Source of the DNA: an uncultured Ruminococcus sp.
GTDB taxonomy: Bacteria; Bacillota; Clostridia; Oscillospirales; Acutalibacteraceae
Direction: 5' to 3'
DNA: 54,503 nt
Assembly (NCBI GenBank): GCA_902798365.1
Contig: CADBWP010000025.1
Coordinates: 1-54,503, forward strand
Shown: positions 26,701 to 36,272 of the stretch, one piece after another
How the letters are laid out: each line of letters opens with the position of its first letter
Numbering within the stretch: the first letter of the stretch is position 1
Made by a program: the position numbers and the translations under genes
Notes under the pieces: generated by a model
What the model was told of the DNA's origin: nothing
Seen by the model: only the letters and a program-made list of their open reading frames with translations
Databases searched by the model: none

Positions 26701-28869
26701 ATGAAACACATATATACGCTTGAAAATCTTAACTGCGCCAACTGCGCGGCAAAAATAGAGGCTAAGATAGCCGCGACCCCGGGCTTTGACAAGGTATCGT
26801 TCAATTTTGCCACCAAGACCCTGCGGCTTGAAAGCGAAGCGGAGGATCCGCGCGCAGAGGTTCAGCAGATCTGCGACAGCATAGAGGACGGCGTAAGGGT
26901 GACGAAGCACAGCGAGCACCGGCACGAGCATCATGATCATCACGAGCACAACGGCGACTGCTGCGGTCACGATCACGACCATGAACACGGACACGGGCAC
27001 GACCATTCACACGGGCACAGCCACGGTGAGCACGGCACGGCAAAAAAGCTTTTGCTTGCCGCGGGAATCGCGCTGCTGGCGGCGGCGCTTGTATGCCACC
27101 TTACGCTTGAGGGCGACGCAGAGTTTTTCTCAACAATGATACTCAGCGCAGGTGCCGCACTTGCCGCAGGCTATGAGGTTTTGCTCGGCGGCTTTAAAAA
27201 TCTGATACGGCTTAGAATAGACGAAACCGTGCTGATGACCGTTGCGGTGATAGCGGCGTTTTGTATAGGCGAGTTTACCGAGGCGGCTATGGTCGCGGTG
27301 CTGTTTGCCGTAGGCGAGATGATAGAGGATCTTGCCGTGGGCAGATCGCGCAGAGATATTGAAAAGCTGTCCGCCATCCGCCCCGACACGGCCGTTGTGC
27401 TTGAAAACGGCGCGGAAAAAACCGTTGACGCACAATCGGTAAAAATCGGCTCAACGATAATCGTAAAGCCCCACGAGCGTGTTCCGCTCGACGGCGAGGT
27501 GCTGGAGGGCGAATCGTCGCTTGATGTTTCGGCGCTTACGGGCGAAAGCCTTCCGCAGACCGCCCTGCCCGGCGGCAAGGCGCTAAGCGGCTCGGTGAAC
27601 GGCGACGGACTGCTCAAGATAAAAACCGAAAAGGAGTTTGGCGACAGCACAGCCACGCGTATTCTGCGGCTTGTTGAGGACGCGGCGGCGCAAAAGGGCA
27701 AACGCGAAAAGCTTATTACCCGCTTTGCCGCCGTATATACTCCCATAGTGATAGCTATAGCCGTTTTGGCGGCGGTCGTTCCGCCCCTTGCCGGGCTCGG
27801 CGACTTTTCCGTGTGGCTTTACCGCGCGCTTACGGTGCTTGTGGCGGGCTGCCCCTGCGCCATAGTCATCTCGGTGCCTCTCGCCTACTATTCGGGAATA
27901 GGCGCAGGCTCGCGCATGGGCGTGCTGATAAAGGGCGGCAAGTACCTTGAGGCTCTCGCCCGCGCCGACACCTTCGCCTTTGACAAAACCGGAACCCTAA
28001 CCACGGGCAGGCTGTCGGTGGGCAGGGTCACAGCCTGCGAGGGCTATACGGCAGACGAGGTGCTCGATCTGGCGGCGGCGTGCGAAAAGTATTCCTCGCA
28101 CCCCATTGCCCTTGCCATAAAGGACAGCGCGAAAAACGCGGACGCGTACGACTTGTCCGATTACCGCGAAACCGCCGCAAACGGAGTTTTCGCGTCATAT
28201 AAAAACAAAACCCTCGCCTGCGGCGGCGAGAGGATATTAAAAAGCCCGTTTCCGGGCAAGCTGCCCGGCGGCAAGCTTGTTTATCTTGCGCTTGACGGCT
28301 CTCCCGTCGGCGCGATAGAAATAACCGACACCGTGCGCAGCGAGGCGAGGTCGGTAATAAGCAGCCTTAAAAGGCTCGGCGTAAGGCGGCTTGTGATGCT
28401 TACGGGCGATTCGCGCGGCAACGCCGATGCCGTGGGCGCGGAGCTTGGCATGAGCGAATGTAAGGCAGAGCTGCTGCCGGAGGAAAAGCTGAGCGAAACG
28501 GAAAGACTGAAAGCCCAAAGCAAGGCTGTGTGCTTTGTGGGCGACGGAATAAACGACGCTCCCGTTTTGGGCGTGTCGGATTGCGGCATAGCCATGGGGC
28601 TGGGCAGCGAGGCGGCCATAGAGGCGTCGGACGCGGTGCTCTCCTCGGGAAATCTGACCGCGTTGCCCAAGGCGGTAAAAATCTCGCGCAAAACCCTCAG
28701 CATAATCCGCTTCAACCTTATTTTCTCCCTGTGCGTAAAGGCTGCTGTCATTGTTCTGGCGTGCTTCGGACTCGCCGCAATGTGGATGTCGGTGGCAGCC
28801 GACACGGGCGTGTGCGTGCTGTGCGTGCTTATAGCCACTCTGCCGCTTGCAAAAATAAAACAGAAATAG
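26701..28869 (+). CDS. Heavy-metal P1B-type ATPase (Zn/Cd/Pb exporter)
   Basis: The 722-residue membrane pump exports divalent soft metals. The N-terminal heavy-metal-associated domain has NCANCAAKIEAKI (CxxC, about 11-14). A linker extremely rich in His (about 75-115, HEHHDHHEH and similar runs) probably binds metal. The transmembrane CPC motif is in VAGCPCAIVIS. The phosphorylation site is DKTGTLTTG. SHPIALAI has the conserved His-Pro, and GDGINDAPVL is the hinge. The late helices show FSLCVKAA (Lys) and AADTGVCV (DxG), the signature of the P1B-2 group (ZntA, CadA). GGAG lies in the end of the repressor gene, eight bases before the ATG. It is co-transcribed with the ArsR-type gene, and a terminator follows. 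Confidence 0.93.
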   Translation: MKHIYTLENLNCANCAAKIEAKIAATPGFDKVSFNFATKTLRLESEAEDPRAEVQQICDSIEDGVRVTKHSEHRHEHHDHHEHNGDCCGHDHDHEHGHGHDHSHGHSHGEHGTAKKLLLAAGIALLAAALVCHLTLEGDAEFFSTMILSAGAALAAGYEVLLGGFKNLIRLRIDETVLMTVAVIAAFCIGEFTEAAMVAVLFAVGEMIEDLAVGRSRRDIEKLSAIRPDTAVVLENGAEKTVDAQSVKIGSTIIVKPHERVPLDGEVLEGESSLDVSALTGESLPQTALPGGKALSGSVNGDGLLKIKTEKEFGDSTATRILRLVEDAAAQKGKREKLITRFAAVYTPIVIAIAVLAAVVPPLAGLGDFSVWLYRALTVLVAGCPCAIVISVPLAYYSGIGAGSRMGVLIKGGKYLEALARADTFAFDKTGTLTTGRLSVGRVTACEGYTADEVLDLAAACEKYSSHPIALAIKDSAKNADAYDLSDYRETAANGVFASYKNKTLACGGERILKSPFPGKLPGGKLVYLALDGSPVGAIEITDTVRSEARSVISSLKRLGVRRLVMLTGDSRGNADAVGAELGMSECKAELLPEEKLSETERLKAQSKAVCFVGDGINDAPVLGVSDCGIAMGLGSEAAIEASDAVLSSGNLTALPKAVKISRKTLSIIRFNLIFSLCVKAAVIVLACFGLAAMWMSVAADTGVCVLCVLIATLPLAKIKQK

Positions 28870-28873
28870 CAAT

Positions 28874-28915
28874 CGGGAACGACGAGCTAAACACCGTCGT
28901 TCCCGTAATTTTTTA
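28874..28915 (+). terminator. Terminator of the metal-resistance operon
   Basis: Stem CGGGAACGAC / GTCGTTCCCG followed by TAATTTTTT. It also stands behind the leftward dockerin gene. Confidence 0.8.
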
Positions 28916-28934
28916 TGCAGCGTCCGCCGACGCC

Positions 28935-29921
28935 TTATGCTCTGAATGAGGTGATGTATAATGAGAGATAACGCTGTATTTCCGTGGCGTCGCGGACGTC
29001 GATCACTCCGTTTCCGTCAACATCAGCCTGCTCAAACACCTTCAGATCGGTGACGTCAAGCACCGGAGCTCCGTTGTTTTCAAAACCTGCGACATACCGC
29101 TGCAGCATGGTAACATCCATTATGTTGATTCTGTTGTCACTAAATACATCGCCGATAAGAAAGTCGATCGCAAGTTTTTCAAGCACCTGCGGCTCAACCA
29201 GCCAGTCGCCGCAGCGCGTGCATTGCGTGCCCTCGCTAAGTCCCGTCTCGCGGTAGGTCGCGGGAACCGCAGGGACTGTGGCATAGTTGTGACCCTTTGC
29301 CGGAATGACCTGCTGCGCCGTAAGTATCTCGCCGCATATACCGCAATGGGAGCCTTCGGTCAGTCCGCTCTCCGTGCAGGTAGCAGCGTGGCCGGCGTCG
29401 GTAACGGCGCTGTGATTTGTGCAGGCATAGGTTATGCTGCCTGCGGTAAACTCAAATTCAACGTCGTCAAGATCCATGTCGTAGCACTCGACAGACCCTT
29501 CGCGCAGCGAAACGGCATAACTGCCCGGCGCGGCGTTGTCCCTTACCCTGAACTTCATCACGGCAAGAGCGCCCGTGCCCGTCATTTCGGTGGTGCTTGA
29601 GCTGTTGTCCCAGGTAAAGTGGAAGGGAGATTTGCAGTTATCCTGAAACGTGGGCTTGCTGAGCGTTCCGCCGTCGGTCACAGACAGAAGCTCCAGGGCA
29701 TTGGCGTCAAACGTTACTTCAAAATCGAGCGAAACAATGCCCGGGTTTTCCGTTGCGGTCAAGGTCAGCTCAGCTTCCTCGCCGGGAGCTGCCGCTGCGC
29801 TGCCTACAGTTACCCTGAACGCTCCGTTCTCCGACAGCGCGAAGCCCGTAAAAGCGAACTGCGTGATTACAAGAGAAAGTGCAAGCGCCGATACAATTAC
29901 AGTCAAAAGCTTCTTTTTCAT
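28935..29921 (-). CDS. Secreted cohesin-dockerin protein with CxxC repeats
   Basis: The 328-residue protein starts with a signal peptide (MKKKLLTVIVSALALSLVI). A cohesin domain follows (about 30-165): FRVTVGSAAAAPGEEAELTL, then VSLDFEVTFDANALELLSV, and ALAVMKFRVRDNA, a typical cohesin beta-sandwich. Two repeats with CxxC (ATCTESGLTEGSHCGICGE and TYRETGLSEGTQCTRCGDW) lead to a dockerin (about 255-325). Its first calcium loop is degenerate (DVFSDNRINIMD) and the second normal (DVDGNGVIDVRD), followed by DATEIQRYL. Having both cohesin and dockerin, it could act as an adaptor or chain-forming scaffoldin. The ATG chosen has AAGGAG eight bases upstream. No own promoter was found; a MITE-like element lies between it and the dockerin gene upstream, so both may share one transcript. 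Confidence 0.85.
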   Translation of the reverse strand: MKKKLLTVIVSALALSLVITQFAFTGFALSENGAFRVTVGSAAAAPGEEAELTLTATENPGIVSLDFEVTFDANALELLSVTDGGTLSKPTFQDNCKSPFHFTWDNSSSTTEMTGTGALAVMKFRVRDNAAPGSYAVSLREGSVECYDMDLDDVEFEFTAGSITYACTNHSAVTDAGHAATCTESGLTEGSHCGICGEILTAQQVIPAKGHNYATVPAVPATYRETGLSEGTQCTRCGDWLVEPQVLEKLAIDFLIGDVFSDNRINIMDVTMLQRYVAGFENNGAPVLDVTDLKVFEQADVDGNGVIDVRDATEIQRYLSLYITSFRA

Positions 29922-29936
29922 AGTCAGTCTCCTTTT

Positions 29937-30060
29937 AGGCAATACCGCATAATTCAGGTGTGCGGATTGCACAGTAAGATTTTTCGTCAGGTTGTACAAA
30001 TAAATCGAGGTAAGGCTGTCGCCTTGCCGACCGTGCGCCTTGAATTGTGCGGTGTTGCCT
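29937..30060. mobile_element. MITE-like element R1, copy 2 (internal deletion)
   Basis: The element runs from AGGCAATACC to GGTGTTGCCT, 124 bp, shorter than the 160-163 bp of copies 3 and 4 because the part after GCCTTGCCGA is missing. TT flanks both ends. It sits between two leftward dockerin genes: directly behind the stop of one and six bases before the AAGGAG of the other. Confidence 0.8.
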
Positions 30061-32193
30061 TTATTTTCCCGTAACGGGAAGAGTTTCGTAGCCCTTCCAC
30101 TTAGCTATGTATCTTGTAAGAGTTATTCTGTCCTTGGCGTTTACGGCTCCGTCGGCGTTGACGTCCAAAGCCGAGGTGTCTATATCCTGATAATCCGCCC
30201 ACTTTGCCAGATAACGTGTGAGGATTATCCTGTCCTTTGCATTGACGGTGCCGTTACCGTCGGCGTCGCCCACAACAAGCGGCTTGGGAGTGTGGTTATA
30301 TTCGGGCAGCGCGTAATTGTATATGATCCGCTCCGACTCAACCACCGTGCTGTAATATTCCAGATCGTCGTAATCAACATCATAGGCAACGGAAAGATTC
30401 TCGTAGTATTTTTTTCCGAGGATCTCAACCGCTTTGTCTTCATCAATACGGTAGATACGGGATTCTCTCCATATCGCATACTTGTTCCCCTCGGAATCAA
30501 CGAAAACAGATGCCCATTGCGATCCGGGCTGTACAAACGGAAGATTATCCTCATGGGTAACATAGCTGAAGCCTGCCGCCTCAAACTCCTCCGGAGTATA
30601 GTATAAGGTGTCGGTCTCCACGTAATTATCCAAATCATCATTGTAGGTCAGCTGATGAACACAGTAGGGATAGCCCCACTCTTCTATATAATCGTCAACA
30701 GCATATACGCCGTCGGGATCGTCCGCCTTTTTTATCATATAGTCGTAAGTAGTGTATAAACAATCCTTTACCATGTCGATCGGGAACCTGACACGGACGG
30801 TTTCATCCCCCATTCTTGTGATATATGAAAACTTTTCGTTAAACTCGTCCTCGGAAAGATAATAGGTTTCTCCGCCCTCGGTGCTGTAGTAGGAATCCTC
30901 TCCCTCACCCTTTACAAAAAGCTGACGGACGGTATAGCTGATACCGGGTTCATCCCCCCACGGCATATTGGTCAAAACATAAATACCATCGGGGTCGTCG
31001 GCGTTCCTGACCAAGGAATCAATAACATCATACCCCTTGTCCTCATCTATATACCAGCAGGATTCCCGATGCGGCTGTGTGTAATGCCAGAGCGAATCGG
31101 GATCGTCCAAAGGATAGCTGTAATCTATTTCCGTTATCTCGCCGCCTATCAGACGATAACCCTCATAAGGTATATCCCACTCGTCAAACGTAGCGTCATA
31201 AGCCTCGTCGAGCGTAGCCTCAAAGATCTTGGCTTTTTCCCAATCATCCCAAGACTGAACGGCAATGTAAGTCTTGTCGTCGTCATCCCGTTCGACAAGC
31301 TGAGCGTATCTTACTGTTTCTTCATCTATTTGTGTTTTTGATATATATTCTATGTTTTTGTTGACTTCACCCTTAACAAGGGTGTAGCCCGCTGCTTCTG
31401 CTTCGGCAAGCGTCATAAGCTCCGGTTTAAATCCGGCATCTTCAAGATACGCCTGATATTTGTCAAAATACTGATATCTCACCAGTTGATACAACAGCGT
31501 TCCGTCATCAATTGAATCTATCCACCTCACCGAGTAAACCGCACCCGGATCAGTCGCGGTAACAGCCGCAAATTGACCCCACGTCTGACCGTTTTGGGTC
31601 GGGTCTTCAAAAATCAAATCAACCTTTTCATACTGATCATAGGTACTTTTGTGACCCTCCATATTCTGCATGGGCTTTCCGTCCTCAATAAAAGAACCGT
31701 CGCCGTAGCACTCCGCGTTGATTTCATCAAAATGCAGAGTCGTTTCTCTATCGACCTCAAGCCTCACCGTTGTATCGGTATAGTGAGAATATGCAAAAAG
31801 CCGGTTTGCCGACAACGAACCGGTTCCGGCGAAATGAATAGCGGCGTCTGTCTTTTGGGAAGAGCTTCCGATAAAACGAACCTCGTTTTCTCCCACGAGC
31901 TTAACGGTAAAGTCAGACCCCATGTCGATTATCGAAATACCGTAATCCGACTTGTGGTTTTCAAGCGTGAGCGTGTTTGTGTCCGCGTCGTAGGTCGCGC
32001 CCTCAACAGCGTCGTTGTAGGCGGCGCCGTTTTCAAACAAGCGGATGATCCTCTCGCCGTATTCAAACAGAATGTACCTTTGGCTGAGAGAACCTCCCGC
32101 CGCCCGAGCGTCCGCTTCGGCGGCGTTGGCGTTTAAAGGCACAAGGCAGGCGAACATGACCATTGCCATGAACAATGCAAGCATTTTTTTCAT
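30061..32193 (-). CDS. Secreted dockerin protein with internal repeats of unknown function
   Basis: The 710-residue protein has a signal peptide (MKKMLALFMAMVMFACLVPL, cleavage near NANA-AE). Residues about 30-180 form a beta-rich region (VKLVGENEVRFIGSSS, then LFAYSHYTDTTVRLEVD). The centre is very rich in Tyr, Asp and Glu and holds at least two related units of about 95 residues. One begins ADDPDGIYVLTNMPWG and contains SYTVRQLF; the other begins ADDPDGVYAVDDYIEEWG and contains YCVHQLTY. The C-terminal dockerin is of the AKDRI class (DADGNGTVNAKDRIILTRYL, then DVNADGAVNAKDRITLTRYI), unlike the DATEIQ class of its neighbour. I do not recognise the repeat unit. AAGGAGA precedes the chosen ATG. 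Confidence 0.8.
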   Translation of the reverse strand: MKKMLALFMAMVMFACLVPLNANAAEADARAAGGSLSQRYILFEYGERIIRLFENGAAYNDAVEGATYDADTNTLTLENHKSDYGISIIDMGSDFTVKLVGENEVRFIGSSSQKTDAAIHFAGTGSLSANRLFAYSHYTDTTVRLEVDRETTLHFDEINAECYGDGSFIEDGKPMQNMEGHKSTYDQYEKVDLIFEDPTQNGQTWGQFAAVTATDPGAVYSVRWIDSIDDGTLLYQLVRYQYFDKYQAYLEDAGFKPELMTLAEAEAAGYTLVKGEVNKNIEYISKTQIDEETVRYAQLVERDDDDKTYIAVQSWDDWEKAKIFEATLDEAYDATFDEWDIPYEGYRLIGGEITEIDYSYPLDDPDSLWHYTQPHRESCWYIDEDKGYDVIDSLVRNADDPDGIYVLTNMPWGDEPGISYTVRQLFVKGEGEDSYYSTEGGETYYLSEDEFNEKFSYITRMGDETVRVRFPIDMVKDCLYTTYDYMIKKADDPDGVYAVDDYIEEWGYPYCVHQLTYNDDLDNYVETDTLYYTPEEFEAAGFSYVTHEDNLPFVQPGSQWASVFVDSEGNKYAIWRESRIYRIDEDKAVEILGKKYYENLSVAYDVDYDDLEYYSTVVESERIIYNYALPEYNHTPKPLVVGDADGNGTVNAKDRIILTRYLAKWADYQDIDTSALDVNADGAVNAKDRITLTRYIAKWKGYETLPVTGK

Positions 32194-32234
32194 AATCAAC
32201 TCTCCTTTTGCTTTTGTACAAAAGATACAGTATG

Positions 32235-32263
32235 ATTGTACCATATTAACGCAAATATGTAAA
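32235..32263 (-). promoter_or_regulatory. Promoter of the dockerin gene pair
   Basis: Read leftward, TTTACA, 17 bases, TACAAT, with TGG before the -10 box, 41 bases upstream of the ATG. Confidence 0.7.
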
Positions 32264-32297
32264 GGATTTTTGGGCAGATAATCGAGATTTTTGGTTG

Positions 32298-32395
32298 GGA
32301 AGAAACGTCCTCGCCTAAGCGAAGCTGTCTTCCCGACTTAAAAATCAGTCGGGAAAACAAGTCCTTGCCTAAGCAATTCTATCTTACCGACCTGA
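32298..32395. repeat. Degenerate GTCGGG...CCGAC repeats (R5 family)
   Basis: Two short units, each with complementary ends (GTTGGGAAG to CTTCCCGAC, and AGTCGGGAAA to TACCGACCT) and sharing AAGTCCTNGCCTAAGC-like cores. They resemble the 50-bp repeats at 40624 and 40701. No gene was seen in this 236-base gap. Confidence 0.5.
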
Positions 32396-32403
32396 AACTC
32401 TCA

Positions 32404-32444
32404 ACTAAAAAATGATGTGCCGCAACACATCATTTCTTTTTTTT
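32404..32444. terminator. Hairpin at the end of the DUF896 gene
   Basis: The stem AAATGATGTG / CACATCATTT flanks a six-base loop, with A/T tracts on both sides, so it can act leftward for the DUF896 gene. The stop codon of that gene lies inside it. Confidence 0.65.
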
Positions 32445-32645
32445 GTATGCTTCTTTAAACGGAACCACGGTGCCGTCGTTTTCCTCTACGCTCACGTTGT
32501 CGAGCGTTGCGCTGAACTGGGCGCGGATCTCGCCGAGATAGACCTTGTACAACTGCTTTTGCTCCTGCTGCTCGGCAGGCGTCAAGCCCTCGGCTTTTTT
32601 CTTTTTGGCGAGCGCGTTTATGCGCTCAAGCATTTTTTTGTCCAT
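32430..32645 (-). CDS. DUF896 family protein (YnzC-like)
   Basis: The 71-residue protein matches the DUF896 family of Firmicutes, small helical cytoplasmic proteins related to B. subtilis YnzC and of uncertain role. Visible are the helical hairpin KKMLERINALAKKKKAEGLT and PAEQQEQKQLYKVYLGEIRA, then VPFKEAYKKKK. The start was placed at MDKKMLERIN because family members begin there; an ATG 18 bases upstream (MIMVQF) is possible. Neither has a strong ribosome binding site. It lies behind the ilv operon, separated by a hairpin. Confidence 0.85.
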   Translation of the reverse strand: MDKKMLERINALAKKKKAEGLTPAEQQEQKQLYKVYLGEIRAQFSATLDNVSVEENDGTVVPFKEAYKKKK

Positions 32646-32661
32646 AAATTGCACCATAATC

Positions 32662-32695
32662 AAAGGGGCGCACGCGCTGTACGCCCCTTTTTTTT
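32662..32695. terminator. Hairpin between ilvC and the DUF896 gene
   Basis: The stem AAAGGGGCG / CGCCCCTTT has a long T run on the plus strand and only TTTG on the minus strand. Since ilvC is leftward, it probably ends or weakens ilv transcription, partly allowing read-through into the DUF896 gene. Confidence 0.6.
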
Positions 32696-32700
32696 AGTAA

Positions 32701-33774
<1,074 letters not shown>

Positions 33775-33789
33775 TTATTTCTGTGGGAT

Positions 33790-34281
33790 TCAGACAGACA
33801 CAGAAGCTGTGCCCTTGTCAATAGCAACAGTACCTGTTCTTACAATCTCACGGATTCCATAAGGCTTGAGTAATTCTATAAGCATGTTGACGCGGTTGGC
33901 GCACTCGCAATACTCAACGGTAACGCAGCTGGGCGCAACGTCAACAATTTTTGCCTGCATTATTTCGGCGGTCTTTATTATTTCGGCGCGCTTTGAGGCG
34001 GGACAATGCACCTTTATAAGAATAAGCTCGCGGCTGATGAACTCGCCCTCGCTCAGGCGCTTTACCTTTATTACGGGTATCACCTTGTTAAGCTGCTTTT
34101 CAAGCTGCTCCACAACATATTCGTCGCCGTTTGCCACAACGGTTATGCGCGACACGTCCGGACGATTGGTGACGCCCACCGCTAAAGAGTCGATGTTGAA
34201 GCCGCGGCGCGAGAACAGCCCCGATATTTTTGAGAGCACGCCCGCCTGGTTTTCAACAAGTATTGACAATGTGTATTGCAT
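33790..34281 (-). CDS. ilvH: Acetolactate synthase small (regulatory) subunit
   Basis: The 163-residue protein is the regulatory subunit of acetolactate synthase, which raises activity of the large subunit and confers valine feedback inhibition in the family. The N-terminal ACT domain reads YTLSILVENQAGVLSKISGL and FSRRGFNIDSLAVG. The second half has ELILIKVHCPASKRAEI and ends in VRTGTVAIDKG. The length is normal. AGAGGTGA precedes the ATG. It lies 12 bases behind ilvB and before ilvC. Confidence 0.95.
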   Translation of the reverse strand: MQYTLSILVENQAGVLSKISGLFSRRGFNIDSLAVGVTNRPDVSRITVVANGDEYVVEQLEKQLNKVIPVIKVKRLSEGEFISRELILIKVHCPASKRAEIIKTAEIMQAKIVDVAPSCVTVEYCECANRVNMLIELLKPYGIREIVRTGTVAIDKGTASVSV

Positions 34282-34293
34282 AAGCTCACCTCT

Positions 34294-35916
34294 TTAAATG
34301 GACGGTGTGTCGGGATAAACGTTGCACACAAGAATGAACGGCTTGTCCGACTTTACCACACCCTGCAGGATCCTCTCGGCTTCCTCGTTAGAGCTCGCCT
34401 CGGCGTGGTCTATGCCGTAAGCCTCGGCAATTTTGAGAAAATCGGGATCGCCCTCGAGTATGGTGGCGGAGTGCCTGCAATCGTAGTTGACATCCTGAAG
34501 CTCGCGCACCATGCCCAGCCTGTGGTTGCGCATGATTATGATTTTGATGGCGAGCCCGTTGCCGGCTATGGTGGCAAGCTCGTTCATGCTCATCTGAAAG
34601 CTTCCGTCGCCGCACACAACCACAACGTCGCGCGTGGGTCTGGCAAACTTTGCGCCCACCGCCGCGGGAATTGAGTAGCCCATTGTGCCCATGCCGCCCG
34701 TGGTTAGGAACCTGCCGTCGCGGATGCGGAAGTTGTTGGCGCACCAAATCTGGTTTTGCCCAACGTCGGCGACAAGTATCGCCTTTGAGCGCAGCATTCC
34801 GCTTAAGTGAGCCACAAGCATTCTGGGCTCTACAAAGCCCTCAAACACCGGGGGCACGCGCAAAAAGTCTTTTTTCCAGGTGCGGATGGTCTCCTGCCAT
34901 TGGTTGGGCACAACATAGTCGCCGATCTCGTCGAGCATCATGTTCATAACGTTTTTCATGTCGCCCACTATGGGGATCTCGGTTTTAACGTTTTTGCCTA
35001 TTTCGGCAGGGTCTATGTCTATGTGGATAACAGTTGTGTTTTCGCTCATCTGGTGAGGCGCCGCAACTGCGCGGTCTCCCAGCCTTGCGCCGCATACAAT
35101 TACAAGATCGGCGTCGTGCAGGGCGCGGTTTGCAACCACCTTGCCGTGGGTGCCCAACATTCCCAGATACATTTCGTGGTCGCTGGGCATAACGCCTATG
35201 CCCATCATTGTGGAGATCACGGGTATCTTTGTTTTGTCGGCAAACGCCTGAAACTTGGGCTTTATACCCGAGCTAAGCACGCCGCCGCCCGCAACGATAA
35301 GCGGTCTGCGGCTGCTTTTTATGGTTTCAAGGGCGCGGCGAACCTGCACCGCATGACCCTTGGTGTTGGGCTTGTAGCCTATGATGTTGACCGAATCGGG
35401 ATATGTAAAGTCCTCGATCTCTATCTGCTGAATGTCCATAGGTATGTCGATCAGCACGGGACCCTTTCTGCCGGTGGAAGCGATGTGGAACGCCTCCTTG
35501 AACACGCGCGGCAGGTCTTCGGTTTTGCTGACAAGATAGCTGTGCTTTACAAAGGGCTCGCAGGCGCCGGTGATGTCCGCCTCCTGAAACACATCGCGTC
35601 CCAAAAGATCGCTGCGCACCTGACCGGTGATGGCAACCATGGGCACCGAGTCGGCATAAGCCGTGGCTATGCCCGTGATGAGGTTTGTGGCACCGGGACC
35701 CGAGGTCGCTATGCAAACGCCCGGACGTCCGCTGCAGCGCGCGTAGCCGCTTGCCATGTGAGCCGCGTTTTGCTCCTGACGAACAAGTATATGCTTTATC
35801 GACGAATCGTAAAGCTTGTCGTAAAACGGACAAATGGTCGCGCCGGGATAGCCGAAGACTATCTTTACGCCCTCCGCTTCCAGACATTTTACCATGATTT
35901 CAGCGCCGCTTATCAT
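34294..35916 (-). CDS. ilvB: Acetolactate synthase large subunit
   Basis: The 540-residue thiamine-diphosphate enzyme condenses pyruvate with pyruvate or 2-oxobutyrate, the first step of branched-chain amino acid synthesis. The catalytic Glu is in VRQEQNAAHMASGYAR (about 48). TSGPGATNLITGIATA, then FQEADITG and VKHSYLV are typical. The ThDP motif is GDGSFQMSMNELATI (about 430-460). Two start codons nine bases apart were weighed: the downstream one (MISGAEIMVK) stands ten bases behind GGGAGG, whereas the upstream one (MNTMIS) is directly next to it, so the downstream ATG was chosen. It is first of the ilv operon; a 270-base leader with a palindromic repeat element precedes it. Confidence 0.95.
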   Translation of the reverse strand: MISGAEIMVKCLEAEGVKIVFGYPGATICPFYDKLYDSSIKHILVRQEQNAAHMASGYARCSGRPGVCIATSGPGATNLITGIATAYADSVPMVAITGQVRSDLLGRDVFQEADITGACEPFVKHSYLVSKTEDLPRVFKEAFHIASTGRKGPVLIDIPMDIQQIEIEDFTYPDSVNIIGYKPNTKGHAVQVRRALETIKSSRRPLIVAGGGVLSSGIKPKFQAFADKTKIPVISTMMGIGVMPSDHEMYLGMLGTHGKVVANRALHDADLVIVCGARLGDRAVAAPHQMSENTTVIHIDIDPAEIGKNVKTEIPIVGDMKNVMNMMLDEIGDYVVPNQWQETIRTWKKDFLRVPPVFEGFVEPRMLVAHLSGMLRSKAILVADVGQNQIWCANNFRIRDGRFLTTGGMGTMGYSIPAAVGAKFARPTRDVVVVCGDGSFQMSMNELATIAGNGLAIKIIIMRNHRLGMVRELQDVNYDCRHSATILEGDPDFLKIAEAYGIDHAEASSNEEAERILQGVVKSDKPFILVCNVYPDTPSI

Positions 35917-35982
35917 TGTGTTCATCCCTCCCGGCACAGTAGGTTTTTCTGTAGGCAACTTAATGTTTTCGATAGCACATCA

Positions 35983-36129
35983 GGCTCCCCTGCGCTAAGA
36001 GGAGCTGTCGCCGTAAGGCGACTGAGGGGTCGGAAACGTTTGGCAATCATCAAGAACCGACCAATAACAAAAAGGCTTTCGACCCTTCCGTCAGCTATCG
36101 CTGACACTTCCCCTTATCGCAGGGGAGGC
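35983..36129. mobile_element. Palindromic repeat element (R2) inside the ilv operon leader
   Basis: The 147-bp element has imperfect inverted repeats of about 50 bp at both ends: GGCTCCCCTGCGCTAAGAGG on the left and, read from the right, GCCTCCCCTGCGATAAGGGG. Each arm holds a small hairpin (GTCGCCGTAAGGCGAC; GTCAGCGATAGCTGAC) and ends in GGGTCG. Elements of this build are common between genes in gut Clostridia (from memory). Because the ilv promoter lies outside it, it is transcribed as part of the leader and would fold into a large structure. Confidence 0.75.
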
Positions 36130-36191
36130 TTTTGCGCAGGCATATATGTTTGTGCTCAATTTGACAAAAATGCCCATGATCCGTAAAGTAC

Positions 36192-36220
36192 ATTATACAA
36201 CAAACACGGGGAATTGTAAA
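36192..36220 (-). promoter_or_regulatory. Promoter of the ilvBHC operon
   Basis: Read leftward, TTTACA, 17 bases, TATAAT. The start would lie near 36185, giving a leader of about 270 bases. No T-box sequence and no leader peptide with repeated Leu/Val/Ile codons was found. Confidence 0.75.
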
Positions 36221-36272
36221 GTGTTATTTTTTAAGTTAGAATCGTCGGATATTTGATATTTGAGAAAACGTA

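Noticed and set aside
35917-36191. T-box or peptide attenuator in the ilv leader
   Set aside because: No T-box core sequence and no run of branched-chain codons was found; the structure present is a repeat element.
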